Assembly (NCBI GenBank): GCA_963649295.1 | Contig: CAVJHK010000003.1 | Coordinates: 24,376-88,375 of the forward strand | Origin: RGIG3528 sp963649295 | Lineage (GTDB): Bacteria > Bacillota > Clostridia > Lachnospirales > Lachnospiraceae | Reading direction: 5' to 3' | Length of the DNA: 64,000 nucleotides | Shown here: positions 8,221 through 16,962 of the stretch, in pieces | Layout: each line of letters opens with the position of its first letter | Numbering within the stretch: the stretch's first letter is position 1 | Notes under the pieces: model-generated | Seen by the model: the letters and a program-made list of their open reading frames with translations, nothing else | Databases searched by the model: none | What the model was told of the DNA's origin: nothing | Translations under genes and position numbers: made by a program

Positions 8221-8889
8221 CTATCTTTTTTTATAAGCCGAAAGCTTTTTTTCGCAAACACTTTGGATCCGGGTAAGCACCGTACAGAAAATGAGATATA
8301 TAAATGCGACCTCCAGATAAAGAGCAAAAGGCTCATATGTCCTTGCAACAATGCGCTGGGCGCACATAAACATTTCGGCAACTGTAATATTTGCGGCAAG
8401 CGACGTGTCCTTTACAAGTCCGATAAGCGAATTCGAAAGCGGCGGGAAAGCCGTTCTGAATGCCTGCGGAAGCACAATACGCCGCATAATCTGAAAATAA
8501 TTCATGCCGACCGAATATCCCGCTTCAATCTGTCCGTGGCTAACGGATTCTATTGCTGCCCTCATCGTTTCCGAATCATATGCCCCGACACTTATCGAAA
8601 AAACGATTATTGCCGCAGGTATCGGATTAATCAAAATTCCGAGCCTCGGAAGTCCGTAAAATATAACATAAAGCTGGACAAGCAGCGGCGTGCCCCTTAT
8701 TATCCATACATAAAAGCGGCAAAACTGCTTAAGCACAGGCACCTGCGCCACTTCGATCATTGCCACCAAAAGAGCAATAACCATTCCGATTGCAAATGAA
8801 ACAATTGTAAGCGGAATGGTTATTTTAATTCCGGGCACAAGTATCTTCAAAAAAGAATCGGCTAATATGTTTAAAAGTCTCTCCGACAT
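8221..8889 (-). CDS. Polar amino-acid ABC transporter, permease
   Basis: A 222-residue HisM/GlnP-family permease. Hydrophobic helices surround RFYVWIIRGTPLLVQLYVIF, the family hallmark at the start of the conserved core, and the EAA loop reads QIEAGYSVGMNYFQIMRRIVLPQA (only the beginning and end of this segment are diagnostic). A single permease gene implies a homodimer. It is first in the three-gene transporter block and follows nfnB by 39 bp without a visible terminator, so it may be read through from nfnAB. Confidence 0.92.
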   Translation of the reverse strand: MSERLLNILADSFLKILVPGIKITIPLTIVSFAIGMVIALLVAMIEVAQVPVLKQFCRFYVWIIRGTPLLVQLYVIFYGLPRLGILINPIPAAIIVFSISVGAYDSETMRAAIESVSHGQIEAGYSVGMNYFQIMRRIVLPQAFRTAFPPLSNSLIGLVKDTSLAANITVAEMFMCAQRIVARTYEPFALYLEVAFIYLIFCTVLTRIQSVCEKKLSAYKKR

Positions 8890-8928
8890 AAAATCCCCTT
8901 TTGATAAATGTGCTTTGACTGTGTTATT

Positions 8929-10338
8929 TTATTTTGACAAAAGTTCGTCGATTGCGTGAGCTGCCGTCTTGCCGGCTCCCATTGCGGATATAACGGTTGC
9001 TGCGCCCGTAACCGCATCACCGCCCGCATAAACGTTCTCTCTTGATGTGAGGCCGTCTTCGTTTACGATGATTCCGCCGTGCTTGTTTACTTCAAGTCCC
9101 TTTGTTGTGGATTTGATAAGCGGATTAGGTGATGTTCCGATAGACATTACAACCGTGTCAACATCAAGAACAAAATCGCTGTCCGGTATCGCAACAGGTC
9201 TTCTTCTGCCGCTTGCGTCGGGCTCGCCGAGTTCCATCTTTACGCACTTGATGCCTGTTACAAAGCCGTTCTTCTCGTCACGCGGATTTTCGGGATTGTT
9301 ATATCCGAGAATTTCTGTGGGGTTGCAAAGAAGCCTGAAATCGATGCCCTCTTCTTCGGCATGCTCAACCTCTTCACGTCTTGCGGGAAGCTCTTCCATG
9401 GAACGACGGTAAATAATATAAACCTTTTCGGCACCGAGTCTGAGTGCGGTTCTTGCCGCATCCATCGCAACGTTTCCGCCGCCGACAACAGCAACACGTC
9501 CGCCCTTCATAATAGGTGTAACGGGCTCTTTCTCATATGCTTTCATGAGATTGCTTCTTGTTAAAAATTCGTTTGCGGAATAAACGCCCTTAAGCGACTC
9601 TCCCGGAATTCCCATGAAATTCGGAAGTCCGGCACCCGAACCTACAAATACTGCTTCATATCCCATTTCAAAAAGCTCGTCGATTGTAAGTGTCTTTCCT
9701 ATTACAACGTTTGTTTCGACATCAACGCCGAGTTCCTTTAATGTTTCAACTTCCTTTGCAACTATCTTCTTGGGAAGACGGAATTCGGGAATTCCGTATA
9801 CAAGAACGCCGCCTGCCGTATGAAGTGCTTCATAAACCGTTACGTTATATCCCTTCTTTGCAAGATCGCCGGCGCATGTAAGTCCTGACGGACCCGAGCC
9901 AACAACCGCAACCTTGTGTCCGTTTGATTCGGGACGAACGGCATGTGCCGTATTGTGATCGTTATGCCAATCGGCAACAAATCTTTCAAGTCTTCCTATT
10001 CCTACGGGCTGACCCTTTATGCCTCTTACACACTTGCTCTCGCATTGTGTTTCCTGAGGGCAGACACGTCCGCAGACAGCCGGAAGGCTGGATGTTTTTG
10101 TAATAATTTCATATGCGCCTTCAAAGTCACATTCCTTAATCTTTGAAATAAATTCCGGAATATGGATATTTACGGGACATCCCGATACGCAGGGCATATT
10201 TTTGCAATTTAAGCATCTTGCGGCTTCATCAAGTGCAATATCTTTTGTATATCCCATTGCCACTTCGTTAAAGTTGTGTGCACGTACACTTGCTTCCTGA
10301 GTCGGCATCGGGTTCTTTTCAAGTTTCATATTTGCCAT
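8929..10338 (-). CDS. nfnB: NADH-dependent ferredoxin:NADP+ oxidoreductase, large subunit (or GltA-like small subunit)
   Basis: A 469-residue protein of the glutamate-synthase-small-subunit family. The N-terminal double [4Fe-4S] region shows CLNCKNMPCVSGCPVNIHIP and CGRVCPQETQCESKC. An FAD-binding Rossmann fold (VGSGPSGLTCAGDLA) and an NADPH-binding fold (VVGGGNVAMDAARTALRLGA) follow. Directly downstream of an NfnA-like gene, and at the size of clostridial NfnB, it is best read as the bifurcating Nfn subunit. Homologues also occur as homotetrameric glutamate synthases, so the gene name rests on context. Confidence 0.88.
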   Translation of the reverse strand: MANMKLEKNPMPTQEASVRAHNFNEVAMGYTKDIALDEAARCLNCKNMPCVSGCPVNIHIPEFISKIKECDFEGAYEIITKTSSLPAVCGRVCPQETQCESKCVRGIKGQPVGIGRLERFVADWHNDHNTAHAVRPESNGHKVAVVGSGPSGLTCAGDLAKKGYNVTVYEALHTAGGVLVYGIPEFRLPKKIVAKEVETLKELGVDVETNVVIGKTLTIDELFEMGYEAVFVGSGAGLPNFMGIPGESLKGVYSANEFLTRSNLMKAYEKEPVTPIMKGGRVAVVGGGNVAMDAARTALRLGAEKVYIIYRRSMEELPARREEVEHAEEEGIDFRLLCNPTEILGYNNPENPRDEKNGFVTGIKCVKMELGEPDASGRRRPVAIPDSDFVLDVDTVVMSIGTSPNPLIKSTTKGLEVNKHGGIIVNEDGLTSRENVYAGGDAVTGAATVISAMGAGKTAAHAIDELLSK

Positions 10339-10359
10339 TTTATTTTACCTCTTTACAAA

Positions 10360-11217
10360 TTAATCAACTGCCTTAGCCTTTAAAAGGTTGCATACATGCT
10401 CATGCTCTTTTCTTTCAAAGTCAACATACATGCGTCCTCTTGACATTGCTTCATCAAAATCAACTTCATAGCCGTTAAAATCGGGTCCGTCAACGCAGGC
10501 AAATTTTGTAACCTTTTTGCCGTCCTGCTCAAGCGTAAGTCTGCATCCGCCGCACATTCCCGTGCCGTCTATCATAATGGGGTTCATCGAAACCGTAACG
10601 GGTACGTTAAACGGCTTTGCGGTTGCAACAACAAACTTCATCATGATGATAGGACCTATTGTAATTATCATATCAAATTTTTCGCCGGCATCCAAAAATT
10701 CCTTTAAGGGAAGTGTAACGTTGCCGCTTCTTGCATATGAACCGTCATCCGTCATAACGGTAAGCGAATCGGAGCATGCCTTAAATTCGTCTTCAAGAAT
10801 CAAAAGATCCTTGTTTCTGAAGCCGATTATACTTGTAACCCGTGCTCCAAGCTTATGAAATTCCTCGGCAATCGGAAGTGCAATTGCGCATCCCACACCG
10901 CCGCCTACAATACATACGTTTTTGATTCCTTCGGTATGAGTTGCGACACCCAAAGGTCCGACAAAATCCTGAATGTATTCGCCTTCGTTTTTGTGATTTA
11001 AAAGTTCCGTTGTTGCGCCGACAATCTGGAAAATAATCTTAACCGTTCCGTCTGTGGGATTTGTTCCCGCAACCGTAAGCGGAATACGCTCTCCCGTCTC
11101 GTCAACCCTCAAGATAATAAACTGTCCGGGCTTTGCCTTCTTTGCCACAAGCGGAGCTTCTATCTCCATCTGTGTGACCGTAGGATTCAAAATTCTTTTT
11201 CTTACAATCTTGTACAT
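10360..11217 (-). CDS. nfnA: NADH-dependent ferredoxin:NADP+ oxidoreductase, small subunit
   Basis: A 285-residue ferredoxin-NADP reductase-like protein. It has an FAD domain (GQFIILRVDETGERIPLTV), an NAD-binding domain (NVCIVGGGVGCAIALPIAEE) and a C-terminal Cys cluster GTGMCGGCRLTLEQ..ACVDGPDF for a [2Fe-2S] centre. In Nfn complexes this subunit oxidises NADH while NfnB reduces NADP+ using ferredoxin. It is first in the operon, 21 bp before nfnB. The combination points to an anaerobic, electron-bifurcating metabolism. Confidence 0.88.
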   Translation of the reverse strand: MYKIVRKRILNPTVTQMEIEAPLVAKKAKPGQFIILRVDETGERIPLTVAGTNPTDGTVKIIFQIVGATTELLNHKNEGEYIQDFVGPLGVATHTEGIKNVCIVGGGVGCAIALPIAEEFHKLGARVTSIIGFRNKDLLILEDEFKACSDSLTVMTDDGSYARSGNVTLPLKEFLDAGEKFDMIITIGPIIMMKFVVATAKPFNVPVTVSMNPIMIDGTGMCGGCRLTLEQDGKKVTKFACVDGPDFNGYEVDFDEAMSRGRMYVDFERKEHEHVCNLLKAKAVD

Positions 11218-11489
11218 TTTCTTTCCTTTCCTTATAAAATAAGATTTAAAGGTTGTTTTGCTTTAGTCATCCAATATAACGGATAACCGCAATAATCGGT
11301 TTTTATTATATCACTTATGTCAACAAATGCACCCATGATTTGTTAAAATTAAAACAAATTTAATAAGATACAGGTCCTAAAAAATCCCGCTTTCAGTGTA
11401 AGCTTACTTACACGAAAATTTTTAACTGATTTGCAGCATTATAAGAGTGCAAAGAAACTTAAGCAATCCATGTATCGTCACAAATAAAA
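11218..11489. promoter_or_regulatory. Intergenic region upstream of nfnA with extended -10 promoter
   Basis: On the minus strand TGATATAAT (TATAAT at 11310-11305 with an extended TG) is a good promoter for nfnAB; its -35 box is weak. A 7-bp inverted repeat GTGTAAG-CTTA-CTTACAC (11396-11413) lies about 90 bp further upstream and could be an operator. I see no gene in this stretch. Confidence 0.55.
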
Positions 11490-11518
11490 GGTGTATGCCG
11501 ATATTGCAAGCATACACC
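11486..11518 (-). terminator. Intrinsic terminator of the 11541-13855 gene group
   Basis: GGTGTATGC (11490-11498) and GCATACACC (11510-11518) form a perfect 9-bp stem. On the minus strand it is followed by TTTTATTT. Confidence 0.85.
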
Positions 11519-11540
11519 AAATTCCAAAAAGTTATGTATA

Positions 11541-12167
11541 TCAGCTGTTTAATTCAAACTCTGCGAGATTGTTTTTGTGTAAGATCCGTGTGGCGAAAAA
11601 GAAGCATGATTGTCCGGCAATATTTATGATTTCTGCCATCCAGTTCATGTAAGCCTTGTCAAAATCCTTTGTGGAAAGATATCCCATACACAAAAGCAAA
11701 ATAAATGCAGCGATAAGTAATACAACCGCAGCCGGCTTTTTCATTTTGACTGCAATATATGATAGTCCGCCGTTTATGCATCCAAGTCCCGCAATCATGC
11801 ATACGACAAAAATCATTGTGCCGGAAAAGAGCACAGGTGCCGTACTCATCACCGTCACGTGTGATTCCTGTTTATGCACAAGCATCGCGATTATTGCGAT
11901 TCCCGCAAGCAAAAAGCCTATCGACTGAACCGGAAAAAACATTTGGTTAAGCTTATCAAAATCACAGATTTTAAGTGCGTAAAGAAGCTTATAAAGAGCT
12001 TTGAGCGTTCCTGCCGCAATTATGTCTATCGTACCCGCCGAAAAAAGTGCAAATGCGCCCTTTGACATTTTGTAATATAAATCACGCTGCAAAATTATCG
12101 CCGTAACCGCAAAGAGTACAACGGGTATCAAATCCACAAGCGACATCACAACAGAGTATTCTTTCAT
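11541..12167 (-). CDS. Putative multi-pass membrane protein of unknown function
   Basis: A 208-residue hydrophobic protein with about six predicted helices (for example VVMSLVDLIPVVLFAVTAII and VVLLIAAFILLLCMGYL). I do not recognise a family. The start at 12167 (MKEYSVVM) is chosen because GGAGG lies 5 bases upstream; the frame stays open further upstream but overlaps the previous gene without a ribosome site. It follows the DUF1295-type gene by 13 bp and ends at a terminator, so it belongs to a small operon with the NAD(P)-binding and DUF1295 genes. Confidence 0.7.
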   Translation of the reverse strand: MKEYSVVMSLVDLIPVVLFAVTAIILQRDLYYKMSKGAFALFSAGTIDIIAAGTLKALYKLLYALKICDFDKLNQMFFPVQSIGFLLAGIAIIAMLVHKQESHVTVMSTAPVLFSGTMIFVVCMIAGLGCINGGLSYIAVKMKKPAAVVLLIAAFILLLCMGYLSTKDFDKAYMNWMAEIINIAGQSCFFFATRILHKNNLAEFELNS

Positions 12168-12180
12168 AACGTCCTCCGCA

Positions 12181-12990
12181 CTAATTTTTCTTTGCATCTT
12201 TATTTAAGTGATAAATCGGAATAAGCGGAATAATAATCGGAGTTTTGTCCGCATATGCATGATATTCGGCATTGTCCGCATATCTCTTCATCTGACGTTT
12301 TTCAAGTCTCTGCGCTCCGTTAAACATAATATAAACAATGCAGACATATGCGACAATAACCATGATCCACTGTCCCGCACCCGTCAAAATGTCAAGCGAC
12401 GAAACGGTAATTCCGGTCCAGAAAAGAATTTCCCCAAAATAGTTCGGGCATCTTACGATTTTGTATAAGCCTTCCTTTGCAACCATATCGGGTCTTTTTT
12501 TCTTTTGTGCGGACTTTTCGCGATCCGCTTCCGACTCAATAATAATCGCAATAAGACATATTATGATTCCGACCCATACGAGTGTGCCTGTTTCTGCCCC
12601 GTTATAAAGTCTGAAAAACACACCTGATGTCTGTGCGGTATAAAGCACGGAAACCCCGAGCCACATTACAATTTTTACGAATATCGGCATTTTGTCGCCG
12701 CTTCCGACCACTTCCGTAAGCGTCTTTCTGTATGCCGCATTTTTGATTTCGCGGACAAGCAAAAAGCCCGAAAGTCTGAAGCCGTAAATTATAAAGAGCG
12801 CCGAAAGTATATAATGAGGCAACTGCATTCCCGGGAATATTCCGGCAATTCCCATAACGATAAGTGCAATTCCGATTCCCGCAACCGAAAGTCCGTATCC
12901 TACCGAAAGGAAATAAACATATTTATAAAAGCCTTCGGAAGAAAGGATAAGGCTCACGATAAACAATATCAAGAGTAAATTAAAGCCCAT
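12181..12990 (-). CDS. DUF1295/steroid-reductase-like membrane protein
   Basis: A 269-residue membrane protein with about seven helices and the C-terminal motif LYKIVRCPNYFGEILFWTGI. This matches the DUF1295 and isoprenylcysteine methyltransferase/steroid 5-alpha-reductase-like superfamily, where the R-x-P-N-Y-x-x-E segment binds the cofactor. It probably modifies a lipid or isoprenoid in the membrane. The ATG follows the upstream gene's stop by one base and uses AAGGAG inside that gene, indicating coupled translation. Confidence 0.8.
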   Translation of the reverse strand: MGFNLLLILFIVSLILSSEGFYKYVYFLSVGYGLSVAGIGIALIVMGIAGIFPGMQLPHYILSALFIIYGFRLSGFLLVREIKNAAYRKTLTEVVGSGDKMPIFVKIVMWLGVSVLYTAQTSGVFFRLYNGAETGTLVWVGIIICLIAIIIESEADREKSAQKKKRPDMVAKEGLYKIVRCPNYFGEILFWTGITVSSLDILTGAGQWIMVIVAYVCIVYIMFNGAQRLEKRQMKRYADNAEYHAYADKTPIIIPLIPIYHLNKDAKKN

Positions 12991-12991
12991 T

Positions 12992-13855
12992 TTAATTCTC
13001 CTTTCCGAAGCACTTCTTTATGTAAGCTGCAAAGCTTGCGTCGCCCGTCTTGTCCTTGCCCACAAGGTTATGCGACAAAGTCCACTTTGAAAAAAGAATG
13101 ATATCGTGCTTTCCTGCCTTTTTGATCTTGGGAAGATTTGCGAGTATTCCGAAAAGCCAAATCGGCGCCCACTTAATCTTAAGAGGCTTTCCCGCCGCAT
13201 CAAAGCAAAGCTTTGCCATTTCTGTATAAGAATAGGTTTCCTTGCCTCCGACCTCATAAATCTTATTTTCGTCATCAATGTGCTTAACAATAAAATCGGC
13301 AAAATCGGGACAGTCAACAACATTTGCCTTGACATCGCCATAGCCCTTTAAGAGCTGCATTTCGCCCTTTTCGACATAAGGACGAAAAACCTTTACGATA
13401 TCATAAAAATATCCGGTAGGTCTGTGAATAACATATGGAATTCCGCTCTTTATAAGCTCTTCCTCAAACATATGCTTTGCGTCAAGCATCGGAACCTTCT
13501 TTGCTTCCGGATCCTCGCACGAAATAACCGAAATATAAACAAATTTTTTGATTCCCGCACGCTTTGCCTCGTTTAAAAGGTTCAGATTTCCGCGATAATC
13601 GATGTCGTATGACGTAACGCGGGTCGATGCCCCCGTAAGTCCCATTGTCGTGATTACGGCCTCCGCACCGTCGCAAAGTCCCTTAAGGCTTTCGGGATTT
13701 GTAGCGTCGATTGACTTAAAAGTATATTTTTTTTCAAGTCCTTCCACGTCGCGTTCCTTCAAATCCGCTGCAACAACATCAAAATCGGCAGCAACAAGCT
13801 TTTTCAAAATTTCCGCACCCAGATTACCGAATGCACCCGCAAGTACAACTTTCAT
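12992..13855 (-). CDS. NAD(P)-binding atypical SDR / NmrA-like protein
   Basis: A 287-residue Rossmann protein. The N-terminus MKVVLAGAFGNLGAEILKKL has the GxxGxxG cofactor site, followed by KFVYISVISCEDPEAKK and a substrate region with RPTGYFYDI. It resembles NAD(P)H-binding NmrA/complex-I-39-kDa-like atypical short-chain dehydrogenases. It probably works on the same substrate as the neighbouring membrane reductase-like protein, but none is known. AAGGAGG lies 6 bases before the ATG. Confidence 0.82.
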   Translation of the reverse strand: MKVVLAGAFGNLGAEILKKLVAADFDVVAADLKERDVEGLEKKYTFKSIDATNPESLKGLCDGAEAVITTMGLTGASTRVTSYDIDYRGNLNLLNEAKRAGIKKFVYISVISCEDPEAKKVPMLDAKHMFEEELIKSGIPYVIHRPTGYFYDIVKVFRPYVEKGEMQLLKGYGDVKANVVDCPDFADFIVKHIDDENKIYEVGGKETYSYTEMAKLCFDAAGKPLKIKWAPIWLFGILANLPKIKKAGKHDIILFSKWTLSHNLVGKDKTGDASFAAYIKKCFGKEN

Positions 13856-13957
13856 GCTTTTCCTCCTTGTATAATTTAGTATAATTGTGCTTTAAGTATA
13901 ATTATGCTTCCATAATTATGCTTAAGGTGTGATTAATTTTTGCTTTGCTTTTTCAGC

Positions 13958-14021
13958 GAATTACTTCATCGGTAAATTATTTTTTTGATAAATTACTTCT
14001 TCGATGAATTACTTCTTCGAT
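13958..14021 (-). repeat. 16-bp tandem repeat, four copies, overlapping the flavin-reductase stop codon
   Basis: Units start at 13958, 13974, 13990 and 14006. On the minus strand the consensus is ATCGAAGAAGTAATTC and each of the two best copies contains TAA. The last unit supplies the final codons and stop of the gene ending at 14009; the other three lie downstream of it. The period is not a multiple of three. Confidence 0.85.
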
Positions 14022-14935
14022 TTTTCCTTTGAACGCTTGTCGTTTATTATCTTCATCTCGGCTGCGGTAATATATGTGCAATTGTTCTCTCTTGCCCATG
14101 AAACACATCCCCTAAGAACAGTCGGCAAAAATACTCTCGGAACATTCAAAATCATTTCAAGCGCATCATCCGAGAATTTAACCACATCGTCGATTCTGTC
14201 TGCCGCATAGCGAACCGAATCAAGCGACTGCTTTCTGATCGGAAGAAGCTCGGCAATCATCTTTCTGTGACGATGGAACCAGAAGTTCTTTGAATCCCTG
14301 TATCCGTAATCTACAGGAGCATGAGGGAAATCACGTGCCGTAACTCCGTTTATGATGGCATCCGAATATCTCTTCTTCATAAGGATTTTGTCAACCTTAA
14401 GAATGAAATGCGCACCGAACTTGCTTGTAATTCCGTTGAAGTTGTGATAAGGAGGCTCATATCCGTCGGTAATGCCCGCCTTGTCGCCTTGTGCATTGTC
14501 AAGTTCTCTTACCCATGTGCACTCGATTACCTGGAACGCCTCCGAAAGCACTTCGGGACGCTTTTCGCCCGTTGTTTCTTCGATCATGCTCTTTTCAAGC
14601 TTAAAATTGCACTTCGGCATCTTGTCTTCCGGCTTGTCTCCGGGCCACGAAAGCTTAACACATTCCTTGAATGTCTTTTTGTCGTCAAGAACAAAGTTGA
14701 TTGCACACTTTCCCGTTCTCAAAATATTCTGTGCGGTGTTTGACGAATTTCTGCATTGCAGAAGCATTGCATAAAAATCCTTACCCGCAACATAATACGG
14801 CTGAATAAGGGAATAAGGGCCGAGTGTCGTCTTTCCGTCTTCCGTCAGCGTACTGATTACGACGGTCGGCATCGGGAAAAATAACGATGTCTGGTAAAAA
14901 TTGTCCACTACACGCAGGTTTTCAAAGCTACTCAT
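14009..14935 (-). CDS. Flavin reductase-like (flavoredoxin family) protein
   Basis: A 308-residue protein of the FMN-binding split-barrel flavin reductase family. The N-terminal region FPMPTVVISTLTEDGKTTLGPYSLIQPY is the typical FMN pocket (first and last parts diagnostic), followed by NILRTGKCAINFV and the HFILKVDKI strand. It is about 100 residues longer than simple flavoredoxins, with a C-terminal helical extension from about 215 on. It lies just downstream of a TetR gene that may control it. AGGAGG sits 6 bases before the ATG. Confidence 0.8.
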   Translation of the reverse strand: MSSFENLRVVDNFYQTSLFFPMPTVVISTLTEDGKTTLGPYSLIQPYYVAGKDFYAMLLQCRNSSNTAQNILRTGKCAINFVLDDKKTFKECVKLSWPGDKPEDKMPKCNFKLEKSMIEETTGEKRPEVLSEAFQVIECTWVRELDNAQGDKAGITDGYEPPYHNFNGITSKFGAHFILKVDKILMKKRYSDAIINGVTARDFPHAPVDYGYRDSKNFWFHRHRKMIAELLPIRKQSLDSVRYAADRIDDVVKFSDDALEMILNVPRVFLPTVLRGCVSWARENNCTYITAAEMKIINDKRSKEKSKK

Positions 14936-15023
14936 AAATACCTCCTAAAATAAATAAATTTACGGGGATCACTTAAATTTAAACTTTACGGCTTCAAGCT
15001 CAAATTTTATTATCCCAAAGTTT

Positions 15024-15548
15024 TTAAAAAAATTGTTTTACCACGGCGCAAAAATCTTCCTTTTGCTTACGGTCGACACACCACAAAAGCATCGATTCAG
15101 CAATGAATTCGGATAAGGCCTTTGTATACTCTTTTGCGTATTTTTTGCAAAACACTTCCAAAATATCCGTAAGCTGCTTTATAAGCATTCCGTGTCTCAA
15201 ATTGAACGCCGAGCTATAGCTTTTTTGCGCTTCCGCATCATTAAAAAGTGCTCCGTAGGCACTTGAAAACTCCTTTATTCCGTCATACATATAAATAATT
15301 GCGGATAAAGGATCGGCGGCGCACTCACATTCCGTTTTGATTTTTGAAACTTTTTCGTTCCAGTCCTCTATCATGAATGCCGCAACAAGCGCGTCCTTTG
15401 ATTTAAAATAATTATAAACCGTCCCCGGAGCTATATGACATGCCGCCGCAACACTTCTTATCGTAAGAAGCGAATATCCGGATTCCATAACCTCTTTTTT
15501 TGCTTCTTTTATAAGTTCTTCTCTCACATTTTCAAGAATCTTGGGCAT
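15024..15548 (-). CDS. TetR family transcriptional regulator
   Basis: A 174-residue protein with the N-terminal TetR helix-turn-helix (about 15-55: LLTIRSVAAACHIAPGTVYNYFKSKDAL region) and a helical C-terminal ligand domain. It is probably a repressor of itself and of the flavin reductase operon. A partial palindrome ATGAAC-GT-GTTCAT lies between its -10 box and the ribosome site, which is a classical autorepression layout. AAGGAG is 7 bases before the ATG. Confidence 0.88.
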   Translation of the reverse strand: MPKILENVREELIKEAKKEVMESGYSLLTIRSVAAACHIAPGTVYNYFKSKDALVAAFMIEDWNEKVSKIKTECECAADPLSAIIYMYDGIKEFSSAYGALFNDAEAQKSYSSAFNLRHGMLIKQLTDILEVFCKKYAKEYTKALSEFIAESMLLWCVDRKQKEDFCAVVKQFF

Positions 15549-15561
15549 GTGTCACTCCTTA

Positions 15562-15609
15562 ATGAACGTGTTCATAAAAAGAGTATAGCATTTGATAAAA
15601 TTTTGTCAA
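15562..15609 (-). promoter_or_regulatory. tetR promoter with palindromic operator
   Basis: Minus strand TTGACA (15609-15604), a 16-bp spacer and TATACT (15587-15582). The operator-like ATGAAC-GT-GTTCAT (15562-15575) sits just downstream of the -10 box, where a bound repressor would block initiation. Confidence 0.75.
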
Positions 15610-15625
15610 TAAAATATGTGTATAT

Positions 15626-15708
15626 TTTTTATATCCGATTAAAGTTCGTTTTATATTTCAATAAAATCTGTTTCAGTAAAATCCGTTTTTATATCTCATT
15701 AAAATCCG
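15626..15708 (-). repeat. Degenerate 22-23-bp tandem repeat at the stop codon of the CDF gene
   Basis: Units lie at 15686-15708 (holding the last codons and TAA), 15649-15670 and 15626-15648, plus a shortened unit at 15671-15685. Full units match the first at about 19 of 22-23 bases. In two downstream units the minus strand can be read as variants of the gene's own last residues, DFNEI-stop. Confidence 0.8.
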
Positions 15709-16804
15709 AATCCATGCTTCCCGATATGTCATAACCCGGAAATTCTTTTTTTAAGTCCGAAATCACATGGAAATAAAGATCCGCCCTGTTTTTCGCATCA
15801 AGCGAGATTACCATGTCAAAACGGATTTTTTTATACTTTTTGTCAACATAAAAGCCATGCACCTGCTTTACAAATTCGTGCGAAAGAGCGATTTCGGTTG
15901 CCTTTGCCCGCATTTTGGCGACTTCAAAGTCTGATTCATTGTATGCATAAACTCCCACCGCCACAATCGTTACGCCGAATTTTTCGTAAATTTCATCGTT
16001 TATCTCGCGTGTCAGACAGTCAAGCTCGTTTGCCGTAAAATTTTCGGGAACCTCTATGTGAAGCGAGCCATAAAGTCTGTCATGTCCGTAATTGTTGATT
16101 ACAAGGTCATATGCGCCTCTGACCTTGTCATGTGCGGCAATCGTATTTTTGATTTCCTTTACGAGCTCCACGCTTGCCCCTTCGCCGAGTATTTTGGACA
16201 CTGTTTCCGCAAGTATCCCGATTCCCGATTTCATGATAAAAATCGCGATTATGACACCGAGGTAAGCTTCAATGCTTATTTCAAAGAAAATATAAATAAA
16301 AGCGCAAACAAGCGTTGCCGCAGAAATTACCGCATCAAAGCCCGCATCGGAGCCCGATGCCGTAAGTGAACCCGATTCCGTCTCTTTTCCTCTTTTTTTG
16401 TAAAAAAAGCTCAATACTATTTTTACGATAACCGCAACAAAAATTATTATGAGCATAATTGTTTCATATTCCGGCTCTTTCGGATTTATTATGCTCTTTA
16501 TGGAACTTATGGATGCGCTGATACCTGCATACAAAATAAGCCCCGAAATCGCAAGCGTCGCAAGATATTCCGTGCGTCCGTGTCCGAAGGGATGCTTTTT
16601 GTCGGGATCACGTCCCGCAAGATAGGTTCCCACAAGAGTTATTATTCCGGAAACGGCATCCGTAAGGTTGTTTAGGGCGTCCATCATTATCGCAACGGAA
16701 TGCGCCATAAATCCGATTACCGCCTTAAATACCGAAAGGAATATATTTGTGATTATGCCGATTATGCAGGTTTTTATGATTTTTGTTTCTCTTTCGTTTT
16801 CCAT
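15689..16804 (-). CDS. Cation diffusion facilitator (CDF) metal transporter
   Basis: A 371-residue CDF exporter with six membrane helices. The metal-site motifs are MMDALNNLTDAVSG in helix 2 and GSDAGFDAVISAATLV in helix 5; the aspartates are as expected for Zn/Fe/Mn transport. The GRDPDKKHPFGHGRTEYLA loop and a cytoplasmic C-terminal dimerisation domain (HDKVRGAYDLVINNYG) are present, with a second ferredoxin-like extension near the end. The start at 16804 is chosen because GGAGA precedes it, and because the open frame upstream runs into the N gap. The metal is not determined. Confidence 0.9.
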   Translation of the reverse strand: MENERETKIIKTCIIGIITNIFLSVFKAVIGFMAHSVAIMMDALNNLTDAVSGIITLVGTYLAGRDPDKKHPFGHGRTEYLATLAISGLILYAGISASISSIKSIINPKEPEYETIMLIIIFVAVIVKIVLSFFYKKRGKETESGSLTASGSDAGFDAVISAATLVCAFIYIFFEISIEAYLGVIIAIFIMKSGIGILAETVSKILGEGASVELVKEIKNTIAAHDKVRGAYDLVINNYGHDRLYGSLHIEVPENFTANELDCLTREINDEIYEKFGVTIVAVGVYAYNESDFEVAKMRAKATEIALSHEFVKQVHGFYVDKKYKKIRFDMVISLDAKNRADLYFHVISDLKKEFPGYDISGSMDSDFNEI

Positions 16805-16853
16805 AATGAGTCTCCGCGATTTTTTTAACAGGCTTCTCACCTTTATACACAAG

Positions 16854-16863
16854 NNNNNNNNNN
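16854..16863. other. Assembly gap (10 N)
   Basis: Ten Ns lie in the intergenic region between the divergent CDF and mnmA genes. Promoters for either gene may be incomplete here. Confidence 0.99.
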
Positions 16864-16962
16864 AGCTTACCACACTTTTTGCGTTTTAGGTTACGCTAAC
16901 ACTTGACTTTTTTTTTGCATGGTGCAAAAATCTTTCAAAACCCTTTACGAAAAGAGACCTTT

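Noticed and set aside
8890..8928. Riboswitch or attenuator between nfnB and the amino-acid permease
   Set aside because: Only 39 bp, without a stem-loop of note.
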